A stretch of 64,000 nt of DNA from Dyella_D sp052115385. GTDB taxonomy: Bacteria; Pseudomonadota; Gammaproteobacteria; Xanthomonadales; Rhodanobacteraceae. Positions 16,746 through 24,859 of the stretch are shown piece by piece. The translations under genes were made by a program, and so were the position numbers. Each line of letters opens with the position of its first letter. The stretch's first letter is position 1. A model generated the notes under the pieces. The model was not told the DNA's origin, made no database searches, and worked only from the letters and a program-made list of their open reading frames with translations. The stretch covers positions 1 through 64,000 of the forward strand of contig NZ_JBFRGP010000006.1 in assembly GCF_052115385.1 (NCBI RefSeq), read 5' to 3'.

Positions 16746-18230
16746 ATGGCCCGGCTCGTCATCGTTGTCGAGAAAGCCTCCGACTGGAGTTCCTACTATC
16801 CGTCCGTCGACGTCGTCACGGCGATGGACTATCTGCGCGAGCCGGTGTCCACCGACGACGAGCGCACGCAGGTCATCAACCTCTGCCGCAGCTACAAATA
16901 CCTGGGCACTGGCTATTACGTGTCGCTGCTGGGCGAGGCGCGCGGCCACAAGGTGATGCCTTCGGTGCGCACGGTGAACGACCTGCGCCGCCGCTCGCTG
17001 TACGGCCTGGACATCGAGGACCTCAACCAGAAGCTCACCCACTTCCTGCCGGCCGGCAGCCGCGACACCACCGACTTCGGCATCCTGGTGTACTTCGGCG
17101 AGACCGCTTACACCGCCCTGCAGGACCTGGCGCGGCAGGTGTTCGAACTGTTCCCCTGCCCGCTGCTGCGCATCGAGTTCGAGCGCGACCGCGTGTGGCA
17201 GGTCAGCTCGATCAAGCCGGTCGGCCTGCACAGCCTGGACGACGCGCAGGAAGACGCATTCGCCGAGGCGCTCGACCATTTCTCCAAGAAGCTGTGGCGC
17301 AAGCCGCGTGCGCGCAAGCGCTACCGCTACGACATCGCCATGCTGGTGGACCCGAACGAGTCGATGCCGCCTTCGAACAAGAAGGCGCTGAAGTCCTTCA
17401 TCCAGGCCGGCAAGGAACTGGGTATCGAAGTCGACCCGATCGACAAGAACGACTACCAGCGCCTGGCCGAGTACGACGGCCTGTTCATCCGCGAAACCAC
17501 CGCCAGCGACAACCACACCTACCGCTTCGCCCACCGCGCCGAGCGCGAGGGCATGGTGGTGATGGACGACCCCACCTCGATCCTCCGCTGCACCAACAAG
17601 ATCTACCTCAACGACCTGATGGTGTCGCGCAAGCTGGCGGTGCCCAAGACCGAGATCCTCTACCGCGACGACGCCAAGGGCATGAAGGAGATCGCCGCGC
17701 GCCTGGGCTATCCGCTGGTGTTGAAGATCCCGGACGGCTCCTTCTCGCGCGGCGTGATGAAGGTGGAGGACGAGCGGGCGCTGGAGAAGGCCGCCGGCGA
17801 ACTGTTCCAGCACAGCTCGCTGCTGCTGGCGCAGGAATTCCTCTATACCGAATTCGACTGGCGCATCGGCGTGCTCAATCGCGAGGCGCTGTACGCCTGC
17901 AAGTACTACATGTCGCGCGGCCACTGGCAGATCTACAACCATGGTGCCAAGGGCACGGACAAGTCCGGCGGCTTCGAGACCATTCCCGTGCGCGACGCGC
18001 CCAGCGACGTGGTCAAGCTCGCGCTCAAGGCCACTCAGGGCATCGGCGACGGGCTCTATGGCGTGGACCTCAAGCAGGTGGACGGCAAGCCGGTGGTGAT
18101 CGAGGTCAACGACAACCCGTCGATCGACGCGGGGGTAGAGGATGCGTACCTGGGCGAGGACCTGTACTTGCGGATCATGCAGGAGTTCCTGCGGCGCATG
18201 GAGCGCAAACGCCTGGGCATCGCCGACTGA
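16746..18230 (+). CDS. RimK-like ATP-grasp ligase
   Basis: The 494-residue protein has an N-terminal domain of about 180 residues (MARLVIVVEKASDWSSYYP onward) found only in this RimK subfamily. A pre-ATP-grasp and ATP-grasp domain follows (about 195-490): VMDDPTSILRCTNKIYL, YPLVLKIPDGSFSRGVMKV (ATP-lysine region), LLAQEFLYTEFDWRIGVLN and VVIEVNDNPSID, whose E/N pair binds magnesium. It should form amide bonds, for example adding amino acids to a peptide or protein C-terminus. The start at 16746 fits conservation. Paired with the divergent GNAT gene; target unknown. Confidence 0.9.
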   Translation: MARLVIVVEKASDWSSYYPSVDVVTAMDYLREPVSTDDERTQVINLCRSYKYLGTGYYVSLLGEARGHKVMPSVRTVNDLRRRSLYGLDIEDLNQKLTHFLPAGSRDTTDFGILVYFGETAYTALQDLARQVFELFPCPLLRIEFERDRVWQVSSIKPVGLHSLDDAQEDAFAEALDHFSKKLWRKPRARKRYRYDIAMLVDPNESMPPSNKKALKSFIQAGKELGIEVDPIDKNDYQRLAEYDGLFIRETTASDNHTYRFAHRAEREGMVVMDDPTSILRCTNKIYLNDLMVSRKLAVPKTEILYRDDAKGMKEIAARLGYPLVLKIPDGSFSRGVMKVEDERALEKAAGELFQHSSLLLAQEFLYTEFDWRIGVLNREALYACKYYMSRGHWQIYNHGAKGTDKSGGFETIPVRDAPSDVVKLALKATQGIGDGLYGVDLKQVDGKPVVIEVNDNPSIDAGVEDAYLGEDLYLRIMQEFLRRMERKRLGIAD

Positions 18231-18239
18231 AGGTCGGGC

Positions 18240-18271
18240 AGCCCCGGCATCCTTCCTGGATCACCGGGGCT
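18240..18271. other. Hairpin after RimK-like gene
   Basis: AGCCCCGG (18240-18247) pairs with CCGGGGCT (18264-18271) nine bases after the stop codon. There is no T run, so it may act as a 3' stabilising structure or a weak terminator. Confidence 0.5.
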
Positions 18272-18391
18272 CGAGGCGCCAATCCCTGCGCCGCGACGAA
18301 AGGTGCACCGCCTGCCCTGGCGTCCCTCGTCGCTTCCCTGAGGCGCGCCTCGTGCGTGCCCAAGCTCCACTGCCAAGCGGATTCGTTTCGA

Positions 18392-18643
18392 TCAGTGCCA
18401 GACGGCCTGGCGCGGCCGGCGCCGCCGCGCCAGCGCGAGCAGGTCGCGCGGCAACCGCGGTTCCAGTACCAGCAGCAGCGCCAGCGGCGCACCCAGCAGC
18501 CAGAACGCCGGCGTCCAGCCGAGCAGCTCGGTGCGCGCCGGCACCAGGGTGGTCAGCAGCAGCACCGCGCCGGCCAGCAGCCACAGCAGGGCGCCGGCGG
18601 CGAGGCGGTGGTGGCGGGCGGCATCGGAGGTCTGCGTGCGCAT
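18392..18643 (-). CDS. Small two-TM membrane protein
   Basis: The 83-residue product has a short basic N-terminus, two hydrophobic helices (about residues 15-35 and 43-62) and an Arg-rich C-terminus, predicting both ends in the cytoplasm. No motif identifies a function. Codon usage is typical of the window. It stands alone between the RimK-like gene and the dispersed repeat upstream of aroE. Confidence 0.6.
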   Translation of the reverse strand: MRTQTSDAARHHRLAAGALLWLLAGAVLLLTTLVPARTELLGWTPAFWLLGAPLALLLVLEPRLPRDLLALARRRRPRQAVWH

Positions 18644-18732
18644 GGAGGCGGTCCGTCGTGGTCGATGGGGTGAGCTTGCGCGCGGCTCATCTCATAGGCT
18701 GCGACCGTTGCAGCGGCCTCTCACGAAGGAAT

Positions 18733-18930
18733 CCTTCTCCCTCCGGGAGCACGCGGGGAGCGCACAGGGATGTGCGCGGCTTTCCTCGCTCATCAAAGCC
18801 GGGCACATCCCTGTGCCCTCTTCGCGTGGAGGAGCGAGGAAGGTGGCGGCAGCCGGATGAGGGTACGGGCGAAGTGCAACGCCCCACTCCGCCCGTACCC
18901 TCACCCCAACCCCTCTCCCGGTGGGAGAGG
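18733..18930. repeat. 198-bp inverted-end repeat, copy 2
   Basis: This has the same length and end structure as the copy at 355-552 and is nearly identical, differing mostly in a short patch before the right-hand GCCCGTACCCTC block. It lies in the divergent region between the small membrane protein and aroE. Its right end is five bases from the aroE -10 box. Confidence 0.85.
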
Positions 18931-18935
18931 GGCTT

Positions 18936-18941
18936 TACAAT
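18936..18941 (+). promoter_or_regulatory. -10 box of aroE promoter
   Basis: TACAAT, one mismatch from the consensus, lies 63 bp before the aroE ATG. The matching -35 position falls inside the right end of the 198-bp repeat and shows no good consensus. Confidence 0.5.
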
Positions 18942-19004
18942 GCGCGGCTGCAGTCGGCCACGCCACCCCGCGCGGCGGCCGCCATTTCTTCCAAGGAGCA
19001 TTCG

Positions 19005-19835
19005 ATGAGCGCAGCGCAGTTCGCCGTCTTCGGCCACCCGATCGCCCATTCCCTGTCGCCGCAGATCCACCAGGCCTTTGCGCGCCAGTTCGGCATCGCG
19101 CTGGAGTACCGCACCATCGATGCCGCGCCGGCCGAATTCGCCGCCAGCGCGCGGTGCTTCTTCGCGGCGGGCGGCCGCGGCGCCAATGTCACCCTGCCGC
19201 ACAAGGCCGCTGCCTTCACCCTGGCCGACGAGCGCAGCGAAGCGGCCACCCGCGCCGGCACCGCCAACGTGCTCACCCCGCTGCCGGACGGCCGCATCGC
19301 CGCCCACAACACCGACGGCGCCGGCCTGGTGCGCGACCTCACCGACCGCCACCGCATGGACCTGCGCGGCCACGACGCCCTGTTGCTGGGCGCCGGCGGC
19401 GCCGCGCGCGGCGTGGCCTGGGCCCTGCTCGATGCCGGCGTGCGCACGCTGACCATCGTCAACCGCACACCGGAAACCGCCGACGCGCTGGCCGACGCCA
19501 TCGGCGAACCGGCGCGCGCGCATACCCGCTACTGGGAAGACCTGGACGATATCGGCAGCTTCGACCTGATCATCAACGCCACCTCGGCCGGCGTGCTGGG
19601 CAAGCCGCTGGACCTGCCGTTCGGCTTCGTCGGCAACCGCGCCACCTGCTACGACCTCTCCTACGGCAAGGCCGCCGCCGGCTTCGTCGCCTGGGCGCGC
19701 GCCGCCAATGCGCTGCACGCTTTCGACGGCTTAGGGATGCTGGTGGAAACCGCCGCCGACGCCTTCGAGCTGTGGCACGGCAAGCGTCCCGACACCGACC
19801 CGGTGCACGACGAGCTGCGCCGCCAATACGGCTGA
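19005..19835 (+). CDS. aroE: Shikimate dehydrogenase (NADP)
   Basis: AroE reduces 3-dehydroshikimate to shikimate in chorismate and aromatic amino-acid synthesis. The 276-residue enzyme has SLSP near residue 16 for shikimate binding, the catalytic pair Lys67 (TLPHKAAA) and Asp104 (NTDGAG), and the nucleotide-binding GAGGAARG loop at 129-136 followed by VNRT, which selects NADPH. AAGGAG lies nine bases before the ATG at 19005. The stop codon is three bases from the start of the next gene, so the two are probably co-transcribed. Confidence 0.96.
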   Translation: MSAAQFAVFGHPIAHSLSPQIHQAFARQFGIALEYRTIDAAPAEFAASARCFFAAGGRGANVTLPHKAAAFTLADERSEAATRAGTANVLTPLPDGRIAAHNTDGAGLVRDLTDRHRMDLRGHDALLLGAGGAARGVAWALLDAGVRTLTIVNRTPETADALADAIGEPARAHTRYWEDLDDIGSFDLIINATSAGVLGKPLDLPFGFVGNRATCYDLSYGKAAAGFVAWARAANALHAFDGLGMLVETAADAFELWHGKRPDTDPVHDELRRQYG

Positions 19836-19838
19836 GCC

Positions 19839-20099
19839 ATGAGCCTGTCCTGCCGCCCCGGCTGTGGCGCCTGCTGCATCGCGCCGTCGATCACCTCGCC
19901 GGTTCCCGGCATGCCGCAGGGCAAGCCGGCCGGTGTTCGATGTATCCAGCTGGACGATGACCATCGTTGCCGAATCTTCGGCAAGCCTGAGCGCCCAGGC
20001 TTCTGCGGCAGGTTACAACCGTCGGCGGAGATGTGCGGCAATGACCGCGAACAGGCCATGCTCTGGCTCAACAGAATGGAAAAGCTGACGGCGCCATGA
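19839..20099 (+). CDS. YkgJ-family cysteine-cluster protein
   Basis: The 86-residue protein has the CxxxCxxCC-type cluster at its start (CRPGCGACC, residues 5-13) and two further cysteines in the CIQLDD and FCGRLQP parts, the pattern of the YkgJ/UPF0153 family. Such proteins are thought to bind zinc or an Fe-S cluster; no activity is established. It starts three bases after the aroE stop codon, so it is translated from the same message. A terminator hairpin follows at 20105. Confidence 0.85.
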   Translation: MSLSCRPGCGACCIAPSITSPVPGMPQGKPAGVRCIQLDDDHRCRIFGKPERPGFCGRLQPSAEMCGNDREQAMLWLNRMEKLTAP

Positions 20100-20104
20100 G
20101 ACAA

Positions 20105-20131
20105 CGGGAGGCCACACGCCTCCCGCTTCTC
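20105..20131. terminator. Terminator between convergent genes
   Basis: CGGGAGGC and GCCTCCCG pair over a five-base loop and are followed by CTTCT. It lies between the cysteine-cluster gene and the VOC gene and may serve both. Confidence 0.65.
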
Positions 20132-20139
20132 ATCGATGC

Positions 20140-20547
20140 TTATGCTCGGCCGAAACCGGCCCGGTAAGCCTCGGCCGCATCCTCCCGCGTATTGATCTCG
20201 ACCATGACGCCGCCGGGGATCCGGCAGAAGAAGCGCGAACCCCGCAGGTGCCGGATCACATCGGTCTCGAACACGACGCCGGCCGCCTTGAAGTCCTCAC
20301 ACATGGCGAGAACATCGGCAGCACTGGGCAATTCGAACCCGATATGGAAGTTGTCAGGCCACTGCACGGCGTGCTCGGTAGCGTCTTCGACGACGATATC
20401 GAAATCGTGCCGCTTGAGGATCTTGCTGCTGCCGAAGTCCGAAACGGAACAACCGAGATGGCGGACAAAAAATGCTGCAGTCGCACTTACGTCATGCGAA
20501 GGAAAGCTGATGTGATTGAACTTCATCGTGCTGGAAACGTTATGCAT
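20140..20547 (-). CDS. VOC-superfamily (glyoxalase/bleomycin-resistance-like) protein
   Basis: The 135-residue protein contains one vicinal-oxygen-chelate module: FNHISFPSHDVSATAAFFVRHLG at the start, NFHIGFELPSAADVLAMCEDFKAAGV in the middle and the closing GSRFFCRIPGGVMVEINT. VOC proteins bind a divalent metal through His/Glu residues and act as lyases, dioxygenases or binding proteins; the substrate cannot be read from sequence. The start at 20547 is chosen because GGAG lies six bases upstream, while the downstream ATG at 20526 has none. G+C is visibly lower than in neighbouring genes, hinting at acquisition. Confidence 0.82.
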   Translation of the reverse strand: MHNVSSTMKFNHISFPSHDVSATAAFFVRHLGCSVSDFGSSKILKRHDFDIVVEDATEHAVQWPDNFHIGFELPSAADVLAMCEDFKAAGVVFETDVIRHLRGSRFFCRIPGGVMVEINTREDAAEAYRAGFGRA

Positions 20548-20954
20548 TAGAGACTCCACAGAAAAGGGAGCCACTTCATTTCCGAGCATGGTCGCGGGAA
20601 TGTCACGTTGCAGACGCCACACAACACCCAGCAACCACGGCTCGAAGGAGCAGCGGCTGAATTGGGCGTTGGTTGACGTGAACGCTTACGGCTACCGAAC
20701 GGCAGCGAAGCAGACTATATATCAGCGTAGCGTCACCCGTTGCAAGAAAAGCTTCAGCAACTGCGCGGGATCGATAAAGACGCGTACGCATGGGCGGCTT
20801 TGACGCAGCACATGGTGACCATGGACGCGGCCACCGCTTGAACGTCCAAATGCATTTAGACGTCCAAATGCCGGCTCCCGCAAGCTCCTGCGAAGGTTCG
20901 CGTGCTAGCGTTCGCCGACCAGGGGGAAGCCACATCATGCGGGGAGAGAGCATC
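20548..20954. promoter_or_regulatory. Intergenic region with paired 12-bp repeats
   Basis: This 407-bp divergent region holds no supported gene and is AT-richer than its surroundings. ACGTCCAAATGC occurs twice (20842-20853 and 20860-20871) 18 bp apart, about 80 bp before the PNGase A-like gene. They may be binding sites or promoter elements. Confidence 0.45.
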
Positions 20955-22733
20955 ATGTCGTCGAAGGGTTCCGTACGTCTGGGTCCGGCGATTGCCGTCG
21001 GGCTGTTCGCAATGTTGGGGAGCATGGCAACGGCGCACGCCGCGGCGGGGGATCCGCCGATCGGCGCGAAGGGTGTGGTGGTGGCCGATCCGGCCGTGCC
21101 GCGTCCGCCGGGCACGCCCTGCGTGGTGCAGTTGTTCAACGATGTCAGCTTCAACGATTTCACCGCGCGTCCCTATGCCTACGCGCCGCCGGCCAGTTGT
21201 GGCGGGCGCTGGTCCAAGGTGGTGCTGGAAGCCGATTTCTCGGTGACCGCCGGACGCCAGTTCGACCGCACCGCCAGCTTGTGGCTGGGCGGCGTCAACA
21301 TCTATTTCGGCACCACCCAGGAACCGTCGGCCACGGTGTCGCCGAGCTGGCACGTGGAGCGCGACCTCACCGACTACGACGCCCTGCTGCGCAGCAACGG
21401 CCAGGGCCAGGCGGTGATCGGCAATGTCGTCAACGACACCTATACCGGCGTGATCCATGGCAGCGCGCGCCTGCTGTTCTATCCCGCCTCGCTGATCGCA
21501 CCGCCCGCACCGGTGCCGGACGCGGTCTATCCGCTGGGCGCCGACCCGATCGGCAACACCACCACGCTCAATACGCCGGCCGACAAGCTTTCAAAGACGC
21601 TGACCCTGCCGCGCAACGTGGTGCGCGCGTACCTGGACGTGTTCGCGCAGAGCCAGAGCGGCGACGAGTTCTGGTACACCTGCGTGCCGGATCAGTACGC
21701 CGCGCAGACCCAGGAATGCGGCGGCGGCAATTTCCGCGAGGCCGAGGTGAGCATCGACGGCCAGCCGGCCGGCGTGGCGCCGATCTATCCGTGGATCTAC
21801 ACCGGCGGCATCGATCCTTATATGTGGCGTCCGACCACCGGCGTGCAGACGCTGAACTTCATGCCCTATCGCGTGGACCTCACGCCGTTCGCCGGCCAGC
21901 TCAGCGACGGCAGCCCGCACGAGGTGGCGGTGAACGTGGCCGGTGCGCACGGTTACTTCTCGGCCACCGCGGCGCTGCTGGTGTATCGCGATCCGCACGC
22001 CAAGCAGGTGACCGGCCGCATCACGCGCAACACGCTCGCCGGCCAGGCGCCGACGCCGACCATCGGAGACACGCTGGTCACGGATAGCAGCGGCAACCTG
22101 ACCGGCGACATCACCACCAAGCTGTCGCGGCAGTTCGTGATCGAGGGCTACGCCACCACCTCCAAGGGCCGCGTGGTCAGCACGGTGGCGCAGACGGTGG
22201 GCTTCGACGACACGCAGAGCTTCGTCATCAACGCTTCCACCTTCCACCAGATCTCGGCCCAGGTCACCAGCGTGGACAGCGTCAGCCGCAGCCGCATCGG
22301 GCCGTTGCTGACGGTCGAATCGCGCCAGCAGGCGTCGTACCCGCTGCGCGTGGACTACAACCAGACGCTCGCCGCGGACGGCAGCCTCAGCGCGGCTTCC
22401 ACCGTGCACCAGGGACTAACCAGCCACGCGGAACGGCGCTGGCTGGGCTTCCCCACCTATGCGGCCGAGCTGAGCAATACCGTCGACACCGGCGACACGC
22501 TCAACTTCAATGCTGCCGGCGCACTGACCAGCCACACCGGCCAGCACAGCACGCAGGGCTACAGCTTCCGCGACAGCTACGGCAGCTGCTATCGCGTGGA
22601 CCTGACCACCGATACCGGCGCGCTCGCCAGCTACGCGTCCGGCACCGGCTGCCCCGGTGGGCAGAACCGGGTGTGGTGGATCGCCCATCCGGATGGTTCG
22701 CCGGACAGCCGCAACTTGCAGGTGCTCTGGTAA
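20955..22733 (+). CDS. Secreted PNGase A-like protein (peptide N-glycosidase family)
   Basis: The 592-residue exported protein has a signal peptide (about residues 1-30, ending AHAA) and then matches the plant-type peptide-N4-(N-acetyl-beta-glucosaminyl)asparagine amidase A family. Visible hallmarks are LFNDVSFNDF, WSKVVLEADFSVTAGRQFDR, ASLWLGGVNIYFGTT followed by a Trp-x-Val-Glu-Arg-Asp segment, and later YPWIYTGGIDPYMWRP. PNGase A-type enzymes remove whole N-glycans from glycoproteins. A C-terminal region of about 200 residues is beta-rich and not recognised. Two ATGs (20937 and 20955) both have purine-rich upstream sites; the second gives the more typical signal peptide. A hairpin follows at 22758. 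Confidence 0.8.
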   Translation: MSSKGSVRLGPAIAVGLFAMLGSMATAHAAAGDPPIGAKGVVVADPAVPRPPGTPCVVQLFNDVSFNDFTARPYAYAPPASCGGRWSKVVLEADFSVTAGRQFDRTASLWLGGVNIYFGTTQEPSATVSPSWHVERDLTDYDALLRSNGQGQAVIGNVVNDTYTGVIHGSARLLFYPASLIAPPAPVPDAVYPLGADPIGNTTTLNTPADKLSKTLTLPRNVVRAYLDVFAQSQSGDEFWYTCVPDQYAAQTQECGGGNFREAEVSIDGQPAGVAPIYPWIYTGGIDPYMWRPTTGVQTLNFMPYRVDLTPFAGQLSDGSPHEVAVNVAGAHGYFSATAALLVYRDPHAKQVTGRITRNTLAGQAPTPTIGDTLVTDSSGNLTGDITTKLSRQFVIEGYATTSKGRVVSTVAQTVGFDDTQSFVINASTFHQISAQVTSVDSVSRSRIGPLLTVESRQQASYPLRVDYNQTLAADGSLSAASTVHQGLTSHAERRWLGFPTYAAELSNTVDTGDTLNFNAAGALTSHTGQHSTQGYSFRDSYGSCYRVDLTTDTGALASYASGTGCPGGQNRVWWIAHPDGSPDSRNLQVLW

Positions 22734-22757
22734 GTCGCGGGCTCTGCTAAGTCACAT

Positions 22758-22787
22758 GCGCGCGCCGCTGCCACTGGCGGCGCGCGC
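22758..22787. terminator. Strong hairpin after PNGase A-like gene
   Basis: GCGCGCGCCGC and GCGGCGCGCGC form an 11-bp stem 24 bp past the stop codon. Only a weak T-rich stretch follows, so termination efficiency is uncertain. Confidence 0.6.
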
Positions 22788-22870
22788 TTACCTGCTTTCT
22801 GCGGGCAACATCTCCGCAATATCGCCTCTCTAAGCTGGCGCGCCCTGCGTCTCCCCACGCTGAAGCCGCC

Positions 22871-23839
22871 ATGCCACACGTTTCTTCTCCCCACCGCACG
22901 CTTGGTGCGACCCGTTACGCCGTGCTGATCCTGGTCGTGCTGCTGGCTGGCGCCGGCGGCGTGGTCGCCTGGATCCTCCGCGCCAACCGCGACGTGCCGG
23001 CGCTGCCGGAAACCGCCGTTGCCGACACCGGCGAGATCCATCGCGACGGCGCACCCGGCGGTGTGACCGAGCTGCTCAAGCGTGCCCGCGGCTCGGTCGC
23101 GCAGCAGCGCCTGTTGGCACCCGCCAGCGACAACGCGGTGGAGTGGTATCTGCAGGTGTTGAAACAGGAGCCGGGCAACCGCGTCGCGCAGGATGCGTTG
23201 CGCGAGCTGTTCCCGTTCGCCGCCAACGCCGCCGAGCAGACCATCGGCCAGGGCAATGCAGCCGAGGCGCAGCGCGAGATCGATCTGCTGACGCGCGCCG
23301 ATCCCACCAATTACACGCTGACCATCCTGCGCGCCAAGCTGCAGGCGCAGCTGCAAGTAGTGGAAGACCAACGGCGCAAGGACGAACAGCAGGCGTTGGC
23401 GGCAGCGCAGAAGGCACAGGCGCGTCCCGCATCGCCGCCGCCGGCGGCACCCGCACCCGTGGTGGCGAGCAATGTTTCGGCAGCGCCGCCGGCAGCGCAT
23501 CCCGCGCCAGCCGTGCCGCCGGAAAACTCGGCGCCGCATCCCGCCGCGCCGGCCGCCGTCGCCGTTGCCGCCAGCAGCTCCCCCGTACTCAAGCGCCGCG
23601 TCGAACCCTATTACCCGGACGATGCGCGCCGTACGCGCCGGCAGGGCTGGGTGGACGTGCGCTTCACCGTGGAGGCGGATGGCTCGGTGAGCCACGCCGG
23701 CGTGATCGGCGCCGAGCCGCGCAATGTATTCGACCGCTCCGCGCTTACCGCGGTGGAGCGTTGGCAATTCACCCCGGGCACGCGCGATGGTGCGGCGGTG
23801 CCGATGGAGATGCGGCAGCGGATCGAGTTCCATCTGTGA
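22871..23839 (+). CDS. TonB-family energy transducer
   Basis: The 322-residue inner-membrane protein has an N-terminal transmembrane anchor (about 17-38) and a helical region (60-165) that looks like a tetratricopeptide-type repeat domain. An Ala/Pro-rich periplasmic spacer (about 165-235) and a TonB C-terminal domain (240-322) follow, with YYPDDARRTRRQGWVDVRF and RNVFDRSALTAVERWQF. It should transmit proton-motive force to outer-membrane receptors. The helical insertion is unusual for TonB. No exbB/exbD adjoin it. Its N-terminal part is clearly related to the protein encoded at 24301. The neighbouring PNGase A-like gene may supply the imported ligand. Confidence 0.87.
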   Translation: MPHVSSPHRTLGATRYAVLILVVLLAGAGGVVAWILRANRDVPALPETAVADTGEIHRDGAPGGVTELLKRARGSVAQQRLLAPASDNAVEWYLQVLKQEPGNRVAQDALRELFPFAANAAEQTIGQGNAAEAQREIDLLTRADPTNYTLTILRAKLQAQLQVVEDQRRKDEQQALAAAQKAQARPASPPPAAPAPVVASNVSAAPPAAHPAPAVPPENSAPHPAAPAAVAVAASSSPVLKRRVEPYYPDDARRTRRQGWVDVRFTVEADGSVSHAGVIGAEPRNVFDRSALTAVERWQFTPGTRDGAAVPMEMRQRIEFHL

Positions 23840-23887
23840 CGTCGGCGCGGCGCATAATCGCCGCCTGCTTCGAGGAGACGAACCGCC

Positions 23888-24181
23888 ATGCGCAAGGCCA
23901 TGCTCGCCCTGTTCCTGTTCACCGCCGCGGTTGCCACCGGCGCCTGCCATGACACCACCTACGCCGAGGCCAGGCCGGTCGCCGGTTTCGTCACCGACAC
24001 CGCCGGTTTCGACGCCTTCATCGCCACGCATCCCACGCCCGAGCAGTTCCATGTGCGCTATCCGGATGTGCAGCTGGTGACGCCCGGCAGCATCACCACC
24101 ATGGAAATGCGCAGCAACAACAGCCGCTACTTTCCCGAGCTGGACAAGGACGGCCGCATCACCGGTGGCGGCTTCCGCTGA
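23888..24181 (+). CDS. Small exported hypothetical protein
   Basis: The 97-residue product has a signal peptide (about residues 1-19); a Cys at residue 20 lies in a poor lipobox context. The mature part includes FDAFIATHPTPEQFHVRYPDVQL and ends NNSRYFPELDKDGRITGGGFR, a conserved-looking C-terminal motif I cannot assign. GAGGAG lies eight bases before the ATG. It lies between the TonB gene and its truncated paralogue on the same strand. Confidence 0.7.
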   Translation: MRKAMLALFLFTAAVATGACHDTTYAEARPVAGFVTDTAGFDAFIATHPTPEQFHVRYPDVQLVTPGSITTMEMRSNNSRYFPELDKDGRITGGGFR

Positions 24182-24300
24182 TCGTCACAAAGCGATTGCC
24201 AAACACGTCACATCGCTGACATCTGCCAGGGCTACCGTGGCGCGCCGTCATACCGCGTGAAAGGCGCGTATACGGCGCTCCATCCCATCGGCCAGCTGTC

Positions 24301-24855
24301 ATGTCCCGTGCGTTCCCCACCGCGTTCCCCCGACGCGGCCTGCTTGTGGTTTCCATTGCGCTGCTCGCGGCAGCGGCGATTGCCGCTTACGTGTTCCTGC
24401 GCATGCCCGCCGTGGATGGCGCGGGTCTTCAAGCCAAGGGACCGGCGGCGGCGGCCAGCAGCGGCGGCCAGGACAGTGGCGTCGGCATCATGCTGGGCCT
24501 GGCCAAGAGCGCGATGGACGAGAAGCGGCTGATCGCGCCGGCCGGCGCCAATGCGTTCGAGTTCTATCTCAGCGCGCTGCAGCTGGAGCCGGACAACGCA
24601 GCCGCGACCGCAGGCCTGCACGAACTGTTCGAGCCGGCCGCGGACGATATCGAGCGCGCGATCAACGACAACAGCCTCGACGAGGCGCAGCGCGAACTGA
24701 GCCTGTTGCGCGAATTCGACGGCACCAACTACAAGCTGGCACTGCTCGGCGGCAAGCTCGACGCGCAGCGGCAGATCCAGGTGCGCGAGGACGAAGCGCG
24801 CGCGGCGGTGATTCAGTCGCAGGCGACTTCTTCGTCTTCAGCACCGGCGCAATAA
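24301..24855 (+). CDS. TonB-paralogous membrane-anchored protein lacking the TonB domain
   Basis: The 184-residue protein has an N-terminal transmembrane helix (about residues 13-33) and then aligns to residues about 88-185 of the TonB-family protein at 22871. Shared features are LIAPAGANAFEFYL / LLAPASDNAVEWYL, ELFEPAADDIERAI / ELFPFAANAAEQTI and the DEAQRELSLL / AEAQREIDLL element followed by a TNY motif. It stops before the spacer and C-terminal TonB domain. It could be a regulatory or adaptor partner of the transducer, or a decayed duplicate. No clear ribosome-binding site precedes the ATG. It ends five bases before a REP hairpin. Confidence 0.75.
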   Translation: MSRAFPTAFPRRGLLVVSIALLAAAAIAAYVFLRMPAVDGAGLQAKGPAAAASSGGQDSGVGIMLGLAKSAMDEKRLIAPAGANAFEFYLSALQLEPDNAAATAGLHELFEPAADDIERAINDNSLDEAQRELSLLREFDGTNYKLALLGGKLDAQRQIQVREDEARAAVIQSQATSSSSAPAQ

Positions 24856-24859
24856 CGAC

